Assembly: GCA_017615275.1 (NCBI GenBank) | Contig: JAGAAO010000035.1 | Location: 1 to 64,000 of the forward strand | Length of the DNA: 64,000 bases | Source of the DNA: Butyrivibrio sp. | GTDB taxonomy: Bacteria > Bacillota > Clostridia > Lachnospirales > Lachnospiraceae | Reading direction: 5' to 3' | Notes under the pieces: generated by a model | What the model was told of the DNA's origin: nothing | Database searches by the model: none | Seen by the model: only the letters and a program-made list of their open reading frames with translations | Part shown: one piece after another, positions 40,487 through 48,362 of the stretch | Numbering within the stretch: position 1 is the first letter of the stretch | How the letters are laid out: each line of letters begins with the position of its first letter | Made by a program: the position numbers and the translations under genes

Positions 40487-41398
40487 ATGAATTCAATCGA
40501 AATCAAAAATCTTACAAAAAGATACGGTAAATTCTATGCCGTAGATAATCTCGGATTTGAAATAAAACAGGGCGACTTTGTTGGATTTCTCGGTGTTAAC
40601 GGAGCGGGAAAATCTACCACAGTAAACATGTTATCAACGATACTTACACCGGATTCAGGTGATGCATATCTTTGCGGCTATAAGCTTGGAAAAGAAGATA
40701 TGGAAATCAGAAAGACAATCGGTGTGGTATATCAGTCAAATGTTCTTGATGACCTTTTCACAGTGAAAGAAAACATTGCTACAAGATCAAAAATGCTTGG
40801 CCTTGATAACGAAACCATAAGAAACCGTTTGTCAGATCTTTCAGACATATTGAAACTCTCGGACATAATGGACAAACGTTACAGAGTTCTGTCGGGCGGA
40901 CAGAAAAGACGATGCGAAATTGCATTTGCGCTAATGCATTCTCCGCGAATACTTTTTCTGGATGAACCTACCACTGGACTGGATCCGGCAACTAGAGTAG
41001 ATGTCTGGGATGCGGTTGAGATGCTAAGAGCCAACACAGATATGACAGTATTTCTCACAACACACTACATGGAAGAGGCTCAGGCAGCAGATAATATCAT
41101 AATCATCAATAAGGGAAAAAAGCTTGCGGAAGGTACACCTTTTGAGTTAAAAGAAAAATTTGCAAAGGACAGCCTGAAGCTTTATTTTACGGAAAACAAG
41201 CTGAATAAGGTTCTTGATGTTGTAGGAAAAGAAAGCCTAATCACTACTTCTTACGGTGGATGCATTGAATCAAAGAATCCATTTGCAGCTGCGGAAATCG
41301 CAAGCATGCTGAAAGGAATTATCGATGGGTTTGAGATAATCCAGGGGAAAATGGATGATGTATTTTTAAATGTAACTAACGGCTTAGGAACAGCGTGA
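40487..41398 (+). CDS. ABC-2 exporter ATP-binding protein
   Basis: A 303-residue nucleotide-binding subunit of DrrA/CcmA type. Walker A is GVNGAGKST (about 37), signature LSGGQKRR, Walker B RILFLDEPTTGLD, and the switch His is in LTTHYMEE. The 80-residue C-terminal extension is typical of drug-resistance ABC-2 exporters. AAGGAAAGG and GGGAACGC precede the start. It forms an operon with the permease and LytTR regulator. Confidence 0.9.
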   Translation: MNSIEIKNLTKRYGKFYAVDNLGFEIKQGDFVGFLGVNGAGKSTTVNMLSTILTPDSGDAYLCGYKLGKEDMEIRKTIGVVYQSNVLDDLFTVKENIATRSKMLGLDNETIRNRLSDLSDILKLSDIMDKRYRVLSGGQKRRCEIAFALMHSPRILFLDEPTTGLDPATRVDVWDAVEMLRANTDMTVFLTTHYMEEAQAADNIIIINKGKKLAEGTPFELKEKFAKDSLKLYFTENKLNKVLDVVGKESLITTSYGGCIESKNPFAAAEIASMLKGIIDGFEIIQGKMDDVFLNVTNGLGTA

Positions 41399-41449
41399 CC
41401 TACTGGGATAAGTAGGATTTAAGCATAGGATACTAAGGAGGATAGAAAA

Positions 41450-42361
41450 ATGAGAAGCTTTCTTGCGATAAATAAAAGAAATTTAGGTCTGTACTTTAGA
41501 GATTACTCGGCAGTTTTTTTCTCGCTGCTTTCAATGATAATAGTCATAGCGCTTATGGTGTTTTTTATTGGAGATTTAAATAACAGGGAACTTTTGGATG
41601 CCATAAAACTTGTTCCGGGAAGAGGTGGAGCTGATGATGAAAGCACTGTAAAAAGTTTTAGTTTTCTGTGGACATGCGCCGGAATAATGACGATCAATGC
41701 AGCTACCGTTACATACGCATTTTTCGCTACCATGATTAAAGACAGGACCGGAAACCGCTTGAATTCATTGCTGGTAATGCCTGTAAAAAGACCGGTATTT
41801 GTTCTGGGCTATGTTTCCGGAGCATGGCTTGCAGGCGTGATAATGAGCATAATCACATTTGTTTTCACAGAGATAATCGGGCTTACAAAAGGTATCGAAA
41901 TTCTTTCTTTCGAAACACAGATCAGGTTGATCCTACTCACAATGCTCAACACATTTGTTTATTCTGCTATCATGTTTTTGCTTGCTTCAATAATAAAAAG
42001 CCAGAGTGCGTGGAGCGGAATAGGAATCATCCTTGGCACACTTGCAGGCTTCCTTGGCGGGATTTACTTCCCTGTCGGATCAATGAGCGAAACAATGCAA
42101 AAGATTGTAAAGTGCTTCCCGTTTATTTATGGATCTTCGCTCTTTAGAAAAGTAATGCTCGGTTCTGTGGAAAATACACTGTTTGACGGAATGCCCGAAA
42201 GTATTCGCTCGGAAGTTGACCGCACCATGGGAATGGATCTTTTCTTTGGAAACAGCCAATTGTCTGACATTGGAAAAGTAGGTATACTTATTGCTATAGG
42301 TGGGTTTTTTATACTACTATCAACAATCTGTTTGTCACTTAGCAAAAAGAAAGATAGATAA
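41450..42361 (+). CDS. ABC-2 exporter permease
   Basis: A 303-residue ABC2_membrane protein with six segments: residues 20-42, 70-95, 110-135, 145-170, 178-200 and 270-292 approximately. The conserved IILGTLAGFLGGIYFPVGSM is the hallmark of the family. The ribosome site is AAGGAGGATAG. The stop overlaps the LytTR start by one base (TAATG). The exported compound is unknown; such cassettes often confer peptide or drug resistance. Confidence 0.87.
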   Translation: MRSFLAINKRNLGLYFRDYSAVFFSLLSMIIVIALMVFFIGDLNNRELLDAIKLVPGRGGADDESTVKSFSFLWTCAGIMTINAATVTYAFFATMIKDRTGNRLNSLLVMPVKRPVFVLGYVSGAWLAGVIMSIITFVFTEIIGLTKGIEILSFETQIRLILLTMLNTFVYSAIMFLLASIIKSQSAWSGIGIILGTLAGFLGGIYFPVGSMSETMQKIVKCFPFIYGSSLFRKVMLGSVENTLFDGMPESIRSEVDRTMGMDLFFGNSQLSDIGKVGILIAIGGFFILLSTICLSLSKKKDR

Positions 42362-42810
42362 TGAAAATCACTATTGAAACGCCGGCACTCGGTGAAGAAG
42401 ACGAAATCATAATAAAGATGGCAGAATTAAGCGACGAAGTTCTGAAAACTATTCGCAGACTTAAGGATGGTGTTAGTAAGGAAACTATGCCGGTTTACGC
42501 AGACGAAAGCATCAGAATGATCCAGACAAAAGACATTTTGTATTTCGATGCCACAGACAACCACGTTTTCGCATACACAAAAGACAACTGTTTCGAGACA
42601 AGGAAGAAGCTCTTTGAGATAGAGGAGCTTTTTTCGGAGTCTTCTTTTTTGCGAATATCCAAGAATGCCATTGTCAATATAAAAGCGATCGATCACTTAA
42701 GCCCGGAATTTAACGGTAGATTTATTGCAAGTCTGAAAAACGGAGAGAATATCATAATTTCAAGAGGCTATGTACCTGAACTTAAGAAAAAGCTTGGTAT
42801 AGGAAAGTGA
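42361..42810 (+). CDS. LytTR-domain transcriptional regulator
   Basis: A 149-residue regulator. A short N-terminal region (1-45) precedes a LytTR DNA-binding domain with IRMIQTKDILYFDATDNHVFAY, ELFSESSFLRISKNAIVNI and GRFIASLKNGENIIISRGYV. It lacks a receiver domain, as do the standalone LytTR proteins that sit with DUF3021 and ABC-2 genes. It probably controls this operon; LytTR sites are imperfect direct repeats, and the 20-bp repeat at 40226 is a place to test. Confidence 0.87.
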   Translation: MKITIETPALGEEDEIIIKMAELSDEVLKTIRRLKDGVSKETMPVYADESIRMIQTKDILYFDATDNHVFAYTKDNCFETRKKLFEIEELFSESSFLRISKNAIVNIKAIDHLSPEFNGRFIASLKNGENIIISRGYVPELKKKLGIGK

Positions 42811-42832
42811 GACGGAGGCAGTTGATTTAACT

Positions 42833-43270
42833 ATGAAAACATTTCTTGGCGAATTTTTTAAATGGTTTCTTATAATAAATACCGGAATTATGGTTATTGT
42901 CTGGTTAAATGTATTAAGTGAGGAATCTATCTGGATAGAGATCTTCCCGCAGATTTTCTGTGCGAGCTTTTTGACCTCTGTTGTTACAACTGTATTTTTT
43001 TCAATCAATCCCAAAAAACCTATAGGTATGCCGATGAGAGTTATTCTTTTCTTTGGGCACTATCTGGCGCTTTGCGTCATCATAATGACTCTCGGAGTGC
43101 TTTTTGACTGGTTCACTCTTTCTGTAAAAGGTGGAATTAGTGTAGGACTTAGCGTAGCGGGAGTTTATTTCTTGGCTTCTGTCACTTCATATATTCTTTC
43201 AAAAGAGGAAGCAAATGAGATGACAAACGCACTGAAAAGATTTAATAGTATGAGCAATAACGAAAAATAG
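42833..43270 (+). CDS. DUF3021 membrane protein
   Basis: A 145-residue membrane protein with four segments (about 10-30, 42-60, 70-92, 100-125). Position after a LytTR gene and overall form are those of DUF3021 proteins, thought to act as membrane partners or inhibitors of the LytTR regulator. GGAGG is 15 bp before the ATG, so translation may be weak or coupled. Confidence 0.75.
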   Translation: MKTFLGEFFKWFLIINTGIMVIVWLNVLSEESIWIEIFPQIFCASFLTSVVTTVFFSINPKKPIGMPMRVILFFGHYLALCVIIMTLGVLFDWFTLSVKGGISVGLSVAGVYFLASVTSYILSKEEANEMTNALKRFNSMSNNEK

Positions 43271-43317
43271 GAAAAAGATAATGGAGATAGGAGAATGCCA
43301 TGGGAGGAGAACAAAAA

Positions 43318-43508
43318 TGAGAGTTGCTGTAGAAATGGAAGTTGCCGGAGTGCAGGCAGTGTGCGATTTTTACGGATATGAGTTATACGATTTTCTGGCA
43401 GCCGGAGATGTACTGGTTGAAGGTGATTACACAATAGATGCACTTTCTGATGCAAACCATAATCTGGATAAGTTATTGGTTGCATTAAAGATAATAGAGA
43501 GAATTTGA
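43318..43508 (+). pseudogene. C-terminal fragment of a nucleoside phosphorylase
   Basis: The 63 codons from 43318 (frame open from 43281) read VAVEMEVAGVQAVCDFYGYE, then FLAAGDVL and LSDANHNLDKLLVA. This is a close match to the last quarter of the nucleoside phosphorylase at 6174-6923 (VAVEMEIAGVQALCSFYGLE, FLEAGDVL, LNDANHSIGKLFVA). The first 180 residues, with the phosphate site, are absent. It is a degraded paralogue, not a duplication of the 6-kb gene, as the residues differ throughout. Confidence 0.75.
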
Positions 43509-43564
43509 TGTTGTTTCACAGGATGAGATTAAACATATCGAACTTGCGCGGTTGTACAAATTTT

Positions 43565-43616
43565 AATCTGATTTTAATCTTCCAAAAATCTTATATTAAT
43601 CTAGAGTGTGTATCAT
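43565..43616 (+). promoter_or_regulatory. Four 11-bp AATCT repeats and -10 of the DUF4342/two-component operon
   Basis: AATCT occurs at 43565, 43576, 43587 and 43598, exactly 11 bp apart; the full units read TTTTAATCTGA, TTTTAATCTTC, CAAAAATCTTA and TATTAATCTAG. TATCAT (43611-43616) follows as -10 and no -35 is visible, so the box replaces it, as in PhoB-class activation. The response regulator encoded 0.6 kb downstream is the obvious ligand. Confidence 0.7.
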
Positions 43617-43654
43617 TTCAGATATCAAATGAAACAACAAATGAATATCTGAAA
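43616..43654 (+). promoter_or_regulatory. 5'-UTR hairpin reaching the ribosome site
   Basis: TTTCAGATAT (43616-43625) pairs perfectly with ATATCTGAAA (43645-43654), and the ribosome site AAGGA begins inside its right arm (43653). A folded leader would reduce translation of the DUF4342 gene. It might instead be a DNA operator. Confidence 0.45.
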
Positions 43655-43668
43655 GGATGGTAATAATT

Positions 43669-44226
43669 ATGGAAAACATAGAAAAGATTGAATTGCTCAG
43701 AGAGAAGACCGGAGTATCTTATGATGAAGCCAAGAAGGCTCTCGAGGAGAACAATTATGACATGCTGGATGCGGTTCTTGCACTTGAGCGTCAGGGCAAG
43801 GCAGAGCAGCCTAAGGACGGCGTTTACACAGCAGGAGCAAGTCAGGATATGGAGAATGTAAAGAAGTTCGAGATCGCTCAGAAGCAGTACGAAGATGATT
43901 GCAACAAGAATAATTTCAAGGAAGGCTGCAGGAGACTGGCTGATTTCTTTAGAATGATCTTCAAAAAGAGCCTTGATATCGACTTCTGCATTAACAAGGA
44001 TGCCAAGAAGGTAGCAAGTGTTCCTCTTCTTGTGCTGATACTTCTTATACTTGGATTCTTCTGGGTTACGGTTCCACTTATCGTTATCGGCCTCTTCTTT
44101 GGAATTAGCTATAATTTCACCGGTGTAGACAAAGTCGTTTTAGACGTTAACGACGTTTGCGATAAGGCATCTCAGACCGCTGAGAACATCAAAAAAGAAT
44201 TTAAAAAGGATGATGAGAAAAAATAA
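43669..44226 (+). CDS. UBA-like/DUF4342 membrane-associated protein
   Basis: A 185-residue protein. Residues 1-42 (EKIELLREKTGVSYDEAKKALEENNYDMLDAVL) form a UBA/TS-N-like helical domain of DUF4342 type. A polar linker, then two membrane segments at about 118-150 (VPLLVLILLILGFFWVTVPL), precede a charged tail. It is the first gene of an operon with a two-component system (TAATG overlap), so it may be the system's main target and possibly a stress or envelope sensor. Function unknown. Confidence 0.72.
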   Translation: MENIEKIELLREKTGVSYDEAKKALEENNYDMLDAVLALERQGKAEQPKDGVYTAGASQDMENVKKFEIAQKQYEDDCNKNNFKEGCRRLADFFRMIFKKSLDIDFCINKDAKKVASVPLLVLILLILGFFWVTVPLIVIGLFFGISYNFTGVDKVVLDVNDVCDKASQTAENIKKEFKKDDEKK

Positions 44227-44912
44227 TGAGTAAAATACTGATCGTAGAAGATGAAGCACAACTGGCACGTTTTGTTGAACTCGAGCTTATCCACGAAGGA
44301 AACTCCGTGGATAAGGCCGAGGACGGAAGAAGCGGACTTGATATGGCTCTTTCCAATGACTATGATCTGATCCTGTTAGACGTTATGTTGCCGGGCATCA
44401 ATGGCTTTGAAGTACTTAGAAGAATCAGGGCAAAAAAAGATACGCCTGTAATCCTCGTCACTGCAAGAGACGCAGTAATGGACAAAGTATCAGGTCTTGA
44501 TGCCGGAGCAGATGACTATATAACTAAGCCCTTTGCCATTGAAGAGCTTCTGGCGCGTATCAGGGTAGCCCTCAAAAGAAAAAGCGGCTCCGCTGCTGCA
44601 GCTACAAGACAGATTACAATAAACGATGTCATGATTGACTTGGACAGACACGAAGTCAGCGCCAAGGGTAATCCTGTTGAGCTTACCAATTACGAGTTTG
44701 AACTACTCAGAATCCTTATGGAAAACTGTAACATAGTCCTGGACAGAGAACGACTTATAGGCGAGATATGGGGCTATGACTACGATGGAGAGACCAACGT
44801 TGTAGATGTTTATGTCAGACATCTGAGAACCAAGATAGATGACAAATACGGCATCAAGCTTATCCGGACAGTAAGGGGTGTCGGATACGTTATCAAAGAA
44901 GGCCAAGCATGA
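44226..44912 (+). CDS. OmpR-family response regulator
   Basis: A 228-residue regulator. The receiver has IVEDEAQ, phosphoacceptor Asp in LILLDVMLPG (about 51), Thr in LVTARDAV and Lys in YITKPFA. The winged helix holds PVELTNYEFELL and VDVYVRHLRTKID. It resembles ArlR/MprA-type regulators. The start overlaps the DUF4342 stop by one base and its own stop overlaps the kinase by four. It probably activates its operon through the 11-bp repeats at 43565-43602. Confidence 0.9.
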   Translation: MSKILIVEDEAQLARFVELELIHEGNSVDKAEDGRSGLDMALSNDYDLILLDVMLPGINGFEVLRRIRAKKDTPVILVTARDAVMDKVSGLDAGADDYITKPFAIEELLARIRVALKRKSGSAAAATRQITINDVMIDLDRHEVSAKGNPVELTNYEFELLRILMENCNIVLDRERLIGEIWGYDYDGETNVVDVYVRHLRTKIDDKYGIKLIRTVRGVGYVIKEGQA

Positions 44913-46144
44913 ATAATGTAAGCAACCGTACATCATCAATTGCAAGAGGCATAAATACAGCTTTCTGGTTTAATAAACTGAAAGCTTTTTTTACCGTGGA
45001 TCTTTTGATTCTCACGGTTTCTTTTGGTGTGTTCGGATACAACAGCTGCAAGTCAATTCCTGAAGAGGAGACTGTCACAAAATTTACCTTAAGCGGCGAA
45101 GGTTACAAAAACATGGTTCTTAACCTCTTTACCGATGCAGGCTCTTATAGTTTCCCAATGCAGCAGTACATCCAATTTATCGGCATTATACTTGCTGCAA
45201 TTATCGCATATCAGCTTCTTAATCTTCTTGGCTCTTTTTCCCATACATCCAGGATCAGAAGGCAGCTCAAACCCTTGAACGAGCTGGCTTTAAAGGCTGA
45301 GGCTATCAGTGAAGTTCCTCTTGATACAACCAAGTTTGAAGAACTTGAAGAAGCTATTTTGAAAGTTCCCGCCGACAGCAACGGAGCGAGGATATTCACC
45401 GGAGATCAGGACCTTGCCAGCATAGAAGCCGCTCTTAACAACCTACTGTACAGAATGCAGGAAGCAAGAAAGCAGCAGACAAGATTTGTGGACGATGCTT
45501 CCCATGAGCTTCGCACTCCGATAGCCGTGATTCAGGGCTATGCCAACATGCTTGACCGCTGGGGAAAAGATGATCCCGCTGTCCTGGAGGAATCCATTAC
45601 CGCCATCAAGAATGAGTCCGAGAACATGAAAGAACTCATCGACCAGCTTCTTTTCCTGGCAAGAGGAGACAACGGCAGACAGAAACTTACTATGGAAAAG
45701 ATTGACCTCTCTGAAGTCATGAGAGAAGTCTGGGAAGAGTCAAGCATGATAGATTCTGATCACAAATATCTTTTTGATGGTGCTGATGACGCATTTATAA
45801 ACGCAGATCAGGCAATGATCAAGCAGTCTGTCAGGATCTTTGTTCAGAATTCCGCCAAGTACTCCCCTAAAGGCAACAATATAAAGCTTTCCGTAAAAAA
45901 GACAGCGGATAGCGTTTCCTACGTTGTTCAGGATGAAGGCATAGGTATCGCAGGCGAAGAACTCAGCCACATCTTTGAGCGTTTCTACCGCTCAGACAAG
46001 GCAAGAAACTCTTCTTCAGGAGGCTCAGGCCTTGGCCTTTCTATTGCCAAATGGATCATAGACGCACATAAGGGCACGGTGGAAGTTCTTTCCCGTCAGG
46101 AAATCGGAACAAGAATTACAGTGTCATTTGGAATGGAGCAGTAG
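44909..46144 (+). CDS. Sensor histidine kinase
   Basis: A 411-residue membrane kinase with segments near 25-45 and 90-112 enclosing a 45-residue external loop. HisKA is DDASHELRTPIAVIQGYANML (His about 199), then N-box VQNSAKYSPKG, G1 DEGIGI, F-box FERFYRSD and G2 GGSGLGLS. A HAMP-like linker (residues 115-170) is present though divergent. It is ArlS-like in shape. The signal is unknown. Confidence 0.88.
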   Translation: MNNVSNRTSSIARGINTAFWFNKLKAFFTVDLLILTVSFGVFGYNSCKSIPEEETVTKFTLSGEGYKNMVLNLFTDAGSYSFPMQQYIQFIGIILAAIIAYQLLNLLGSFSHTSRIRRQLKPLNELALKAEAISEVPLDTTKFEELEEAILKVPADSNGARIFTGDQDLASIEAALNNLLYRMQEARKQQTRFVDDASHELRTPIAVIQGYANMLDRWGKDDPAVLEESITAIKNESENMKELIDQLLFLARGDNGRQKLTMEKIDLSEVMREVWEESSMIDSDHKYLFDGADDAFINADQAMIKQSVRIFVQNSAKYSPKGNNIKLSVKKTADSVSYVVQDEGIGIAGEELSHIFERFYRSDKARNSSSGGSGLGLSIAKWIIDAHKGTVEVLSRQEIGTRITVSFGMEQ

Positions 46145-46145
46145 C

Positions 46146-46606
46146 ATGAGAATAATAAATCTGATTGAAAACACAGAGGGTAGGTCAGAGTGCGTAAACG
46201 AGCATGGTCTGTCTTTTTACATCGAGACTGAAAAACACAAAGCGTTATTGGATCTTGGGCAGACGGATAGTTCTATTCATAATGCCGGGATTCTGGGAGT
46301 TGATCTGAAGGCTGTAGATACGGTTATACTGAGTCACGGTCATTATGATCACTCAGGAGGAATACTGCCTTTTGCAGAGATTAATAACAAGGCTGCCATT
46401 TATATGCAAAAATCTGCAGGCGGAGAATACTACGCAGATGATGGAAGGGCGGCAGTAGGTGACAGGTATAGATACGCAAGTACCCTACAAGGTTTTATAC
46501 CTGTCATTGCACCGGAGTACCAGCATATGAAGAAATGAAGAAGAATATGGGCGACCGGCTTGAATATGTACATTCGGGAGAAGAGATAATATGGCAGAGA
46601 TACTAA
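46146..46606 (+). pseudogene. Internally deleted metallo-beta-lactamase-fold hydrolase
   Basis: From ATG 46146 the first 85 residues are an MBL-fold start: RIINLIENTEG, LLDLGQTDSSI and the metal motif LSHGHYDHSGGI. Near 46526 the frame ends (TGA 46536), but the next frame continues YEEMKKNMGDRLEYVHSGEEI to TAA at 46604, the usual C-terminus of this group. About 120 residues with the remaining ligands are missing. Internal deletion plus frame loss is inferred, so it is inactive. The tail overlaps the following gene. Confidence 0.65.
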
Positions 46607-47196
46607 GATTGAAAAAGGGCTGCAAGATTTCATTGGATACAGTTTTACATGAAGGATATGAAGTCAGCGAAAACTACATTACTGCAAATGTTAGCATAGA
46701 TAAGATAAAAGATGTGCTGATCCATTTTATAGAAATACATGATGAGCCATTGTTCTTTATACTTGAACTTCCGGCAAATGCAGATGATGAGCTCGAAGTA
46801 AAACCCGGCGTGGTTGATTCGTTTCATAAAGATGTTTATTACATTGATGGTTGTTCAGGAGATGAGGCTGAAGTTATCCTTGAAGAAATAGGCAATATTC
46901 TTTATAATGACGGACTCGTCTCATTTGGCTTCGGTGGTCATAAGAGTGCAGATGAGATAATGTTCGGGAATTACAATATTCTCCGGATATACAGCAAGGA
47001 TATAAGCAGCTTTGATGGTTTTCTGGAAGAGCATAAGATAGAAAGAGTTGATAATCTTGTTACAGCTTGGGATGTGATCTCCAAGGACAATCCCGGAGTC
47101 TGCGTTCGGTATGATGAAGACGGAAAGTCGGTGTATGATATACCTGAAGACTTTAAGGACTGGGGTATATATCTTGCGGAGCAGAGAGAGGAATAA
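46591..47196 (+). CDS. Conserved hypothetical protein
   Basis: A 201-residue acidic, soluble protein without a recognised family. It shows a mixed alpha/beta pattern (SENYITANVSIDKIKDVLIHF, then PLFFILELPA) and a central GLVSFGFGGHKSADEIMFG that could be a loop or nucleotide contact. There is no signal peptide. It is joined to a small cysteine-containing protein by a TAATG overlap; GAGAAGAG precedes the start. Expression in one unit with the following IMPase gene is likely. Confidence 0.55.
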   Translation: MAEILRLKKGCKISLDTVLHEGYEVSENYITANVSIDKIKDVLIHFIEIHDEPLFFILELPANADDELEVKPGVVDSFHKDVYYIDGCSGDEAEVILEEIGNILYNDGLVSFGFGGHKSADEIMFGNYNILRIYSKDISSFDGFLEEHKIERVDNLVTAWDVISKDNPGVCVRYDEDGKSVYDIPEDFKDWGIYLAEQREE

Positions 47197-47438
47197 TGAA
47201 CATGATAGATTCAATACTTATAAAAGATACAACAAGGGAGCAAAGAGAGCAGATAGTGGCAGAATCCATAGGGAATATTAGCGGTTCATGCGATGGATGC
47301 ATGTCCGGTCTTGCAGAAATGTACCGGGATTATATTGATGGCAAAAAAGAAATCCGTGAGATAAACATGGAATTCAGAGCTCACTATGAATCCGGTGTTG
47401 ATGGACCTGAGAAGACAGACTGTGGGTATAAGCGATGA
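47196..47438 (+). CDS. Small conserved cysteine-containing protein
   Basis: An 80-residue acidic protein: ILIKDTTREQREQIVAESIG, then SCDGCMSGLAEMYRDYIDGK and a tail DGPEKTDCGYKR. The C-x2-C plus a late Cys might bind metal. Relatives in Lachnospiraceae are, from memory, sometimes labelled PurH-like, but it shares nothing with the real PurH transformylase. The one-base overlap with the upstream gene suggests a joint role. An ATG at 47202 is an alternative start. Confidence 0.55.
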   Translation: MNMIDSILIKDTTREQREQIVAESIGNISGSCDGCMSGLAEMYRDYIDGKKEIREINMEFRAHYESGVDGPEKTDCGYKR

Positions 47439-47461
47439 CGAATTTTTTAAAGGAGCATGTG

Positions 47462-48241
47462 GTGATTATTGAAGAGATAAAAGCTATAGCAAAAGAAGCC
47501 GGCGAGATCATGACAACTGCAGAACGACCTAAGATCATGGAAAAGTCAGGACATGCCAATTTCTGTACTGAGACAGATGAGAAGATTCAGAGCTTCTTGA
47601 TAAAAAAGCTGAAAGCCATACTTCCTGAAGCAGAGTTTCTGGGTGAAGAAGACGGACAGGACGTTTTCACAGCCAAGATGAAAGAAGGATACTGCTTTGT
47701 GCTGGATCCTATTGACGGGACTTCCAATTTCATCTATGCGTACAGACCATCAGTGGTTTCGATAGCTCTTTTAAAAGATGGAAAGCCATTTATTGGAGTA
47801 GTATACAATCCCTATGACGATATGATGTTCAGCGCAGAAGCTGGCAAAGGTGCGTATATGAATGGCGAGAAGATAATGTCTGCAGACACGCCTCTTTCAG
47901 AGTCTTTGGCAGTATTTGGAACAGCGCCGTATTATACTGAGCTTCAGGAAAAGACCTTTGACATAGCGAAGAATCTACTTCCTATGTGTGTGGATCTTAG
48001 ACGATCCGGAACAGCGGCATGGGATATGTGCTGCGTGGCTCTTGGCAGATGTAATCTTTACTTTGAACTAAAGATACAGCTGTGGGATTACGCTGCCGCA
48101 GCGCTGATTGCGAAGGAGGCCGGTTGTACAGTCACAGATATTTCAGGCAATCCGTTATCCTACACCGGATTTACTTCGGTGGTTTGCCGTGCAAGAGGTG
48201 TCAAGGAAATGCCGGAGTGTATGATAATGGAAAGAAAGTAA
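47462..48241 (+). CDS. Inositol monophosphatase family phosphatase
   Basis: A 259-residue Mg2+-dependent, Li+-sensitive type phosphatase. Metal ligands are in FLGEEDG (Glu), the motif VLDPIDGTSNF and late QLWDYAAAALIAKEAGC. It could dephosphorylate inositol-1-P, PAP or a sugar phosphate. The start is taken as GTG 47462, because AAAGGAG (47449-47455) is ideally placed for it; ATG 47435, which overlaps the previous stop by ATGA, would add nine residues and has no own site. Confidence 0.85.
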   Translation: MIIEEIKAIAKEAGEIMTTAERPKIMEKSGHANFCTETDEKIQSFLIKKLKAILPEAEFLGEEDGQDVFTAKMKEGYCFVLDPIDGTSNFIYAYRPSVVSIALLKDGKPFIGVVYNPYDDMMFSAEAGKGAYMNGEKIMSADTPLSESLAVFGTAPYYTELQEKTFDIAKNLLPMCVDLRRSGTAAWDMCCVALGRCNLYFELKIQLWDYAAAALIAKEAGCTVTDISGNPLSYTGFTSVVCRARGVKEMPECMIMERK

Positions 48242-48362
48242 ATTTAGATGTGAGCAAAAAGTTGTTAATAAACATCAATTTTCCGGTGCCATTTTATGTT
48301 ATTATGATTTCTGATGGAAATTTGGCTGATAAATTTTTGCGAGTTTTTTGATGGAGGAAAAA

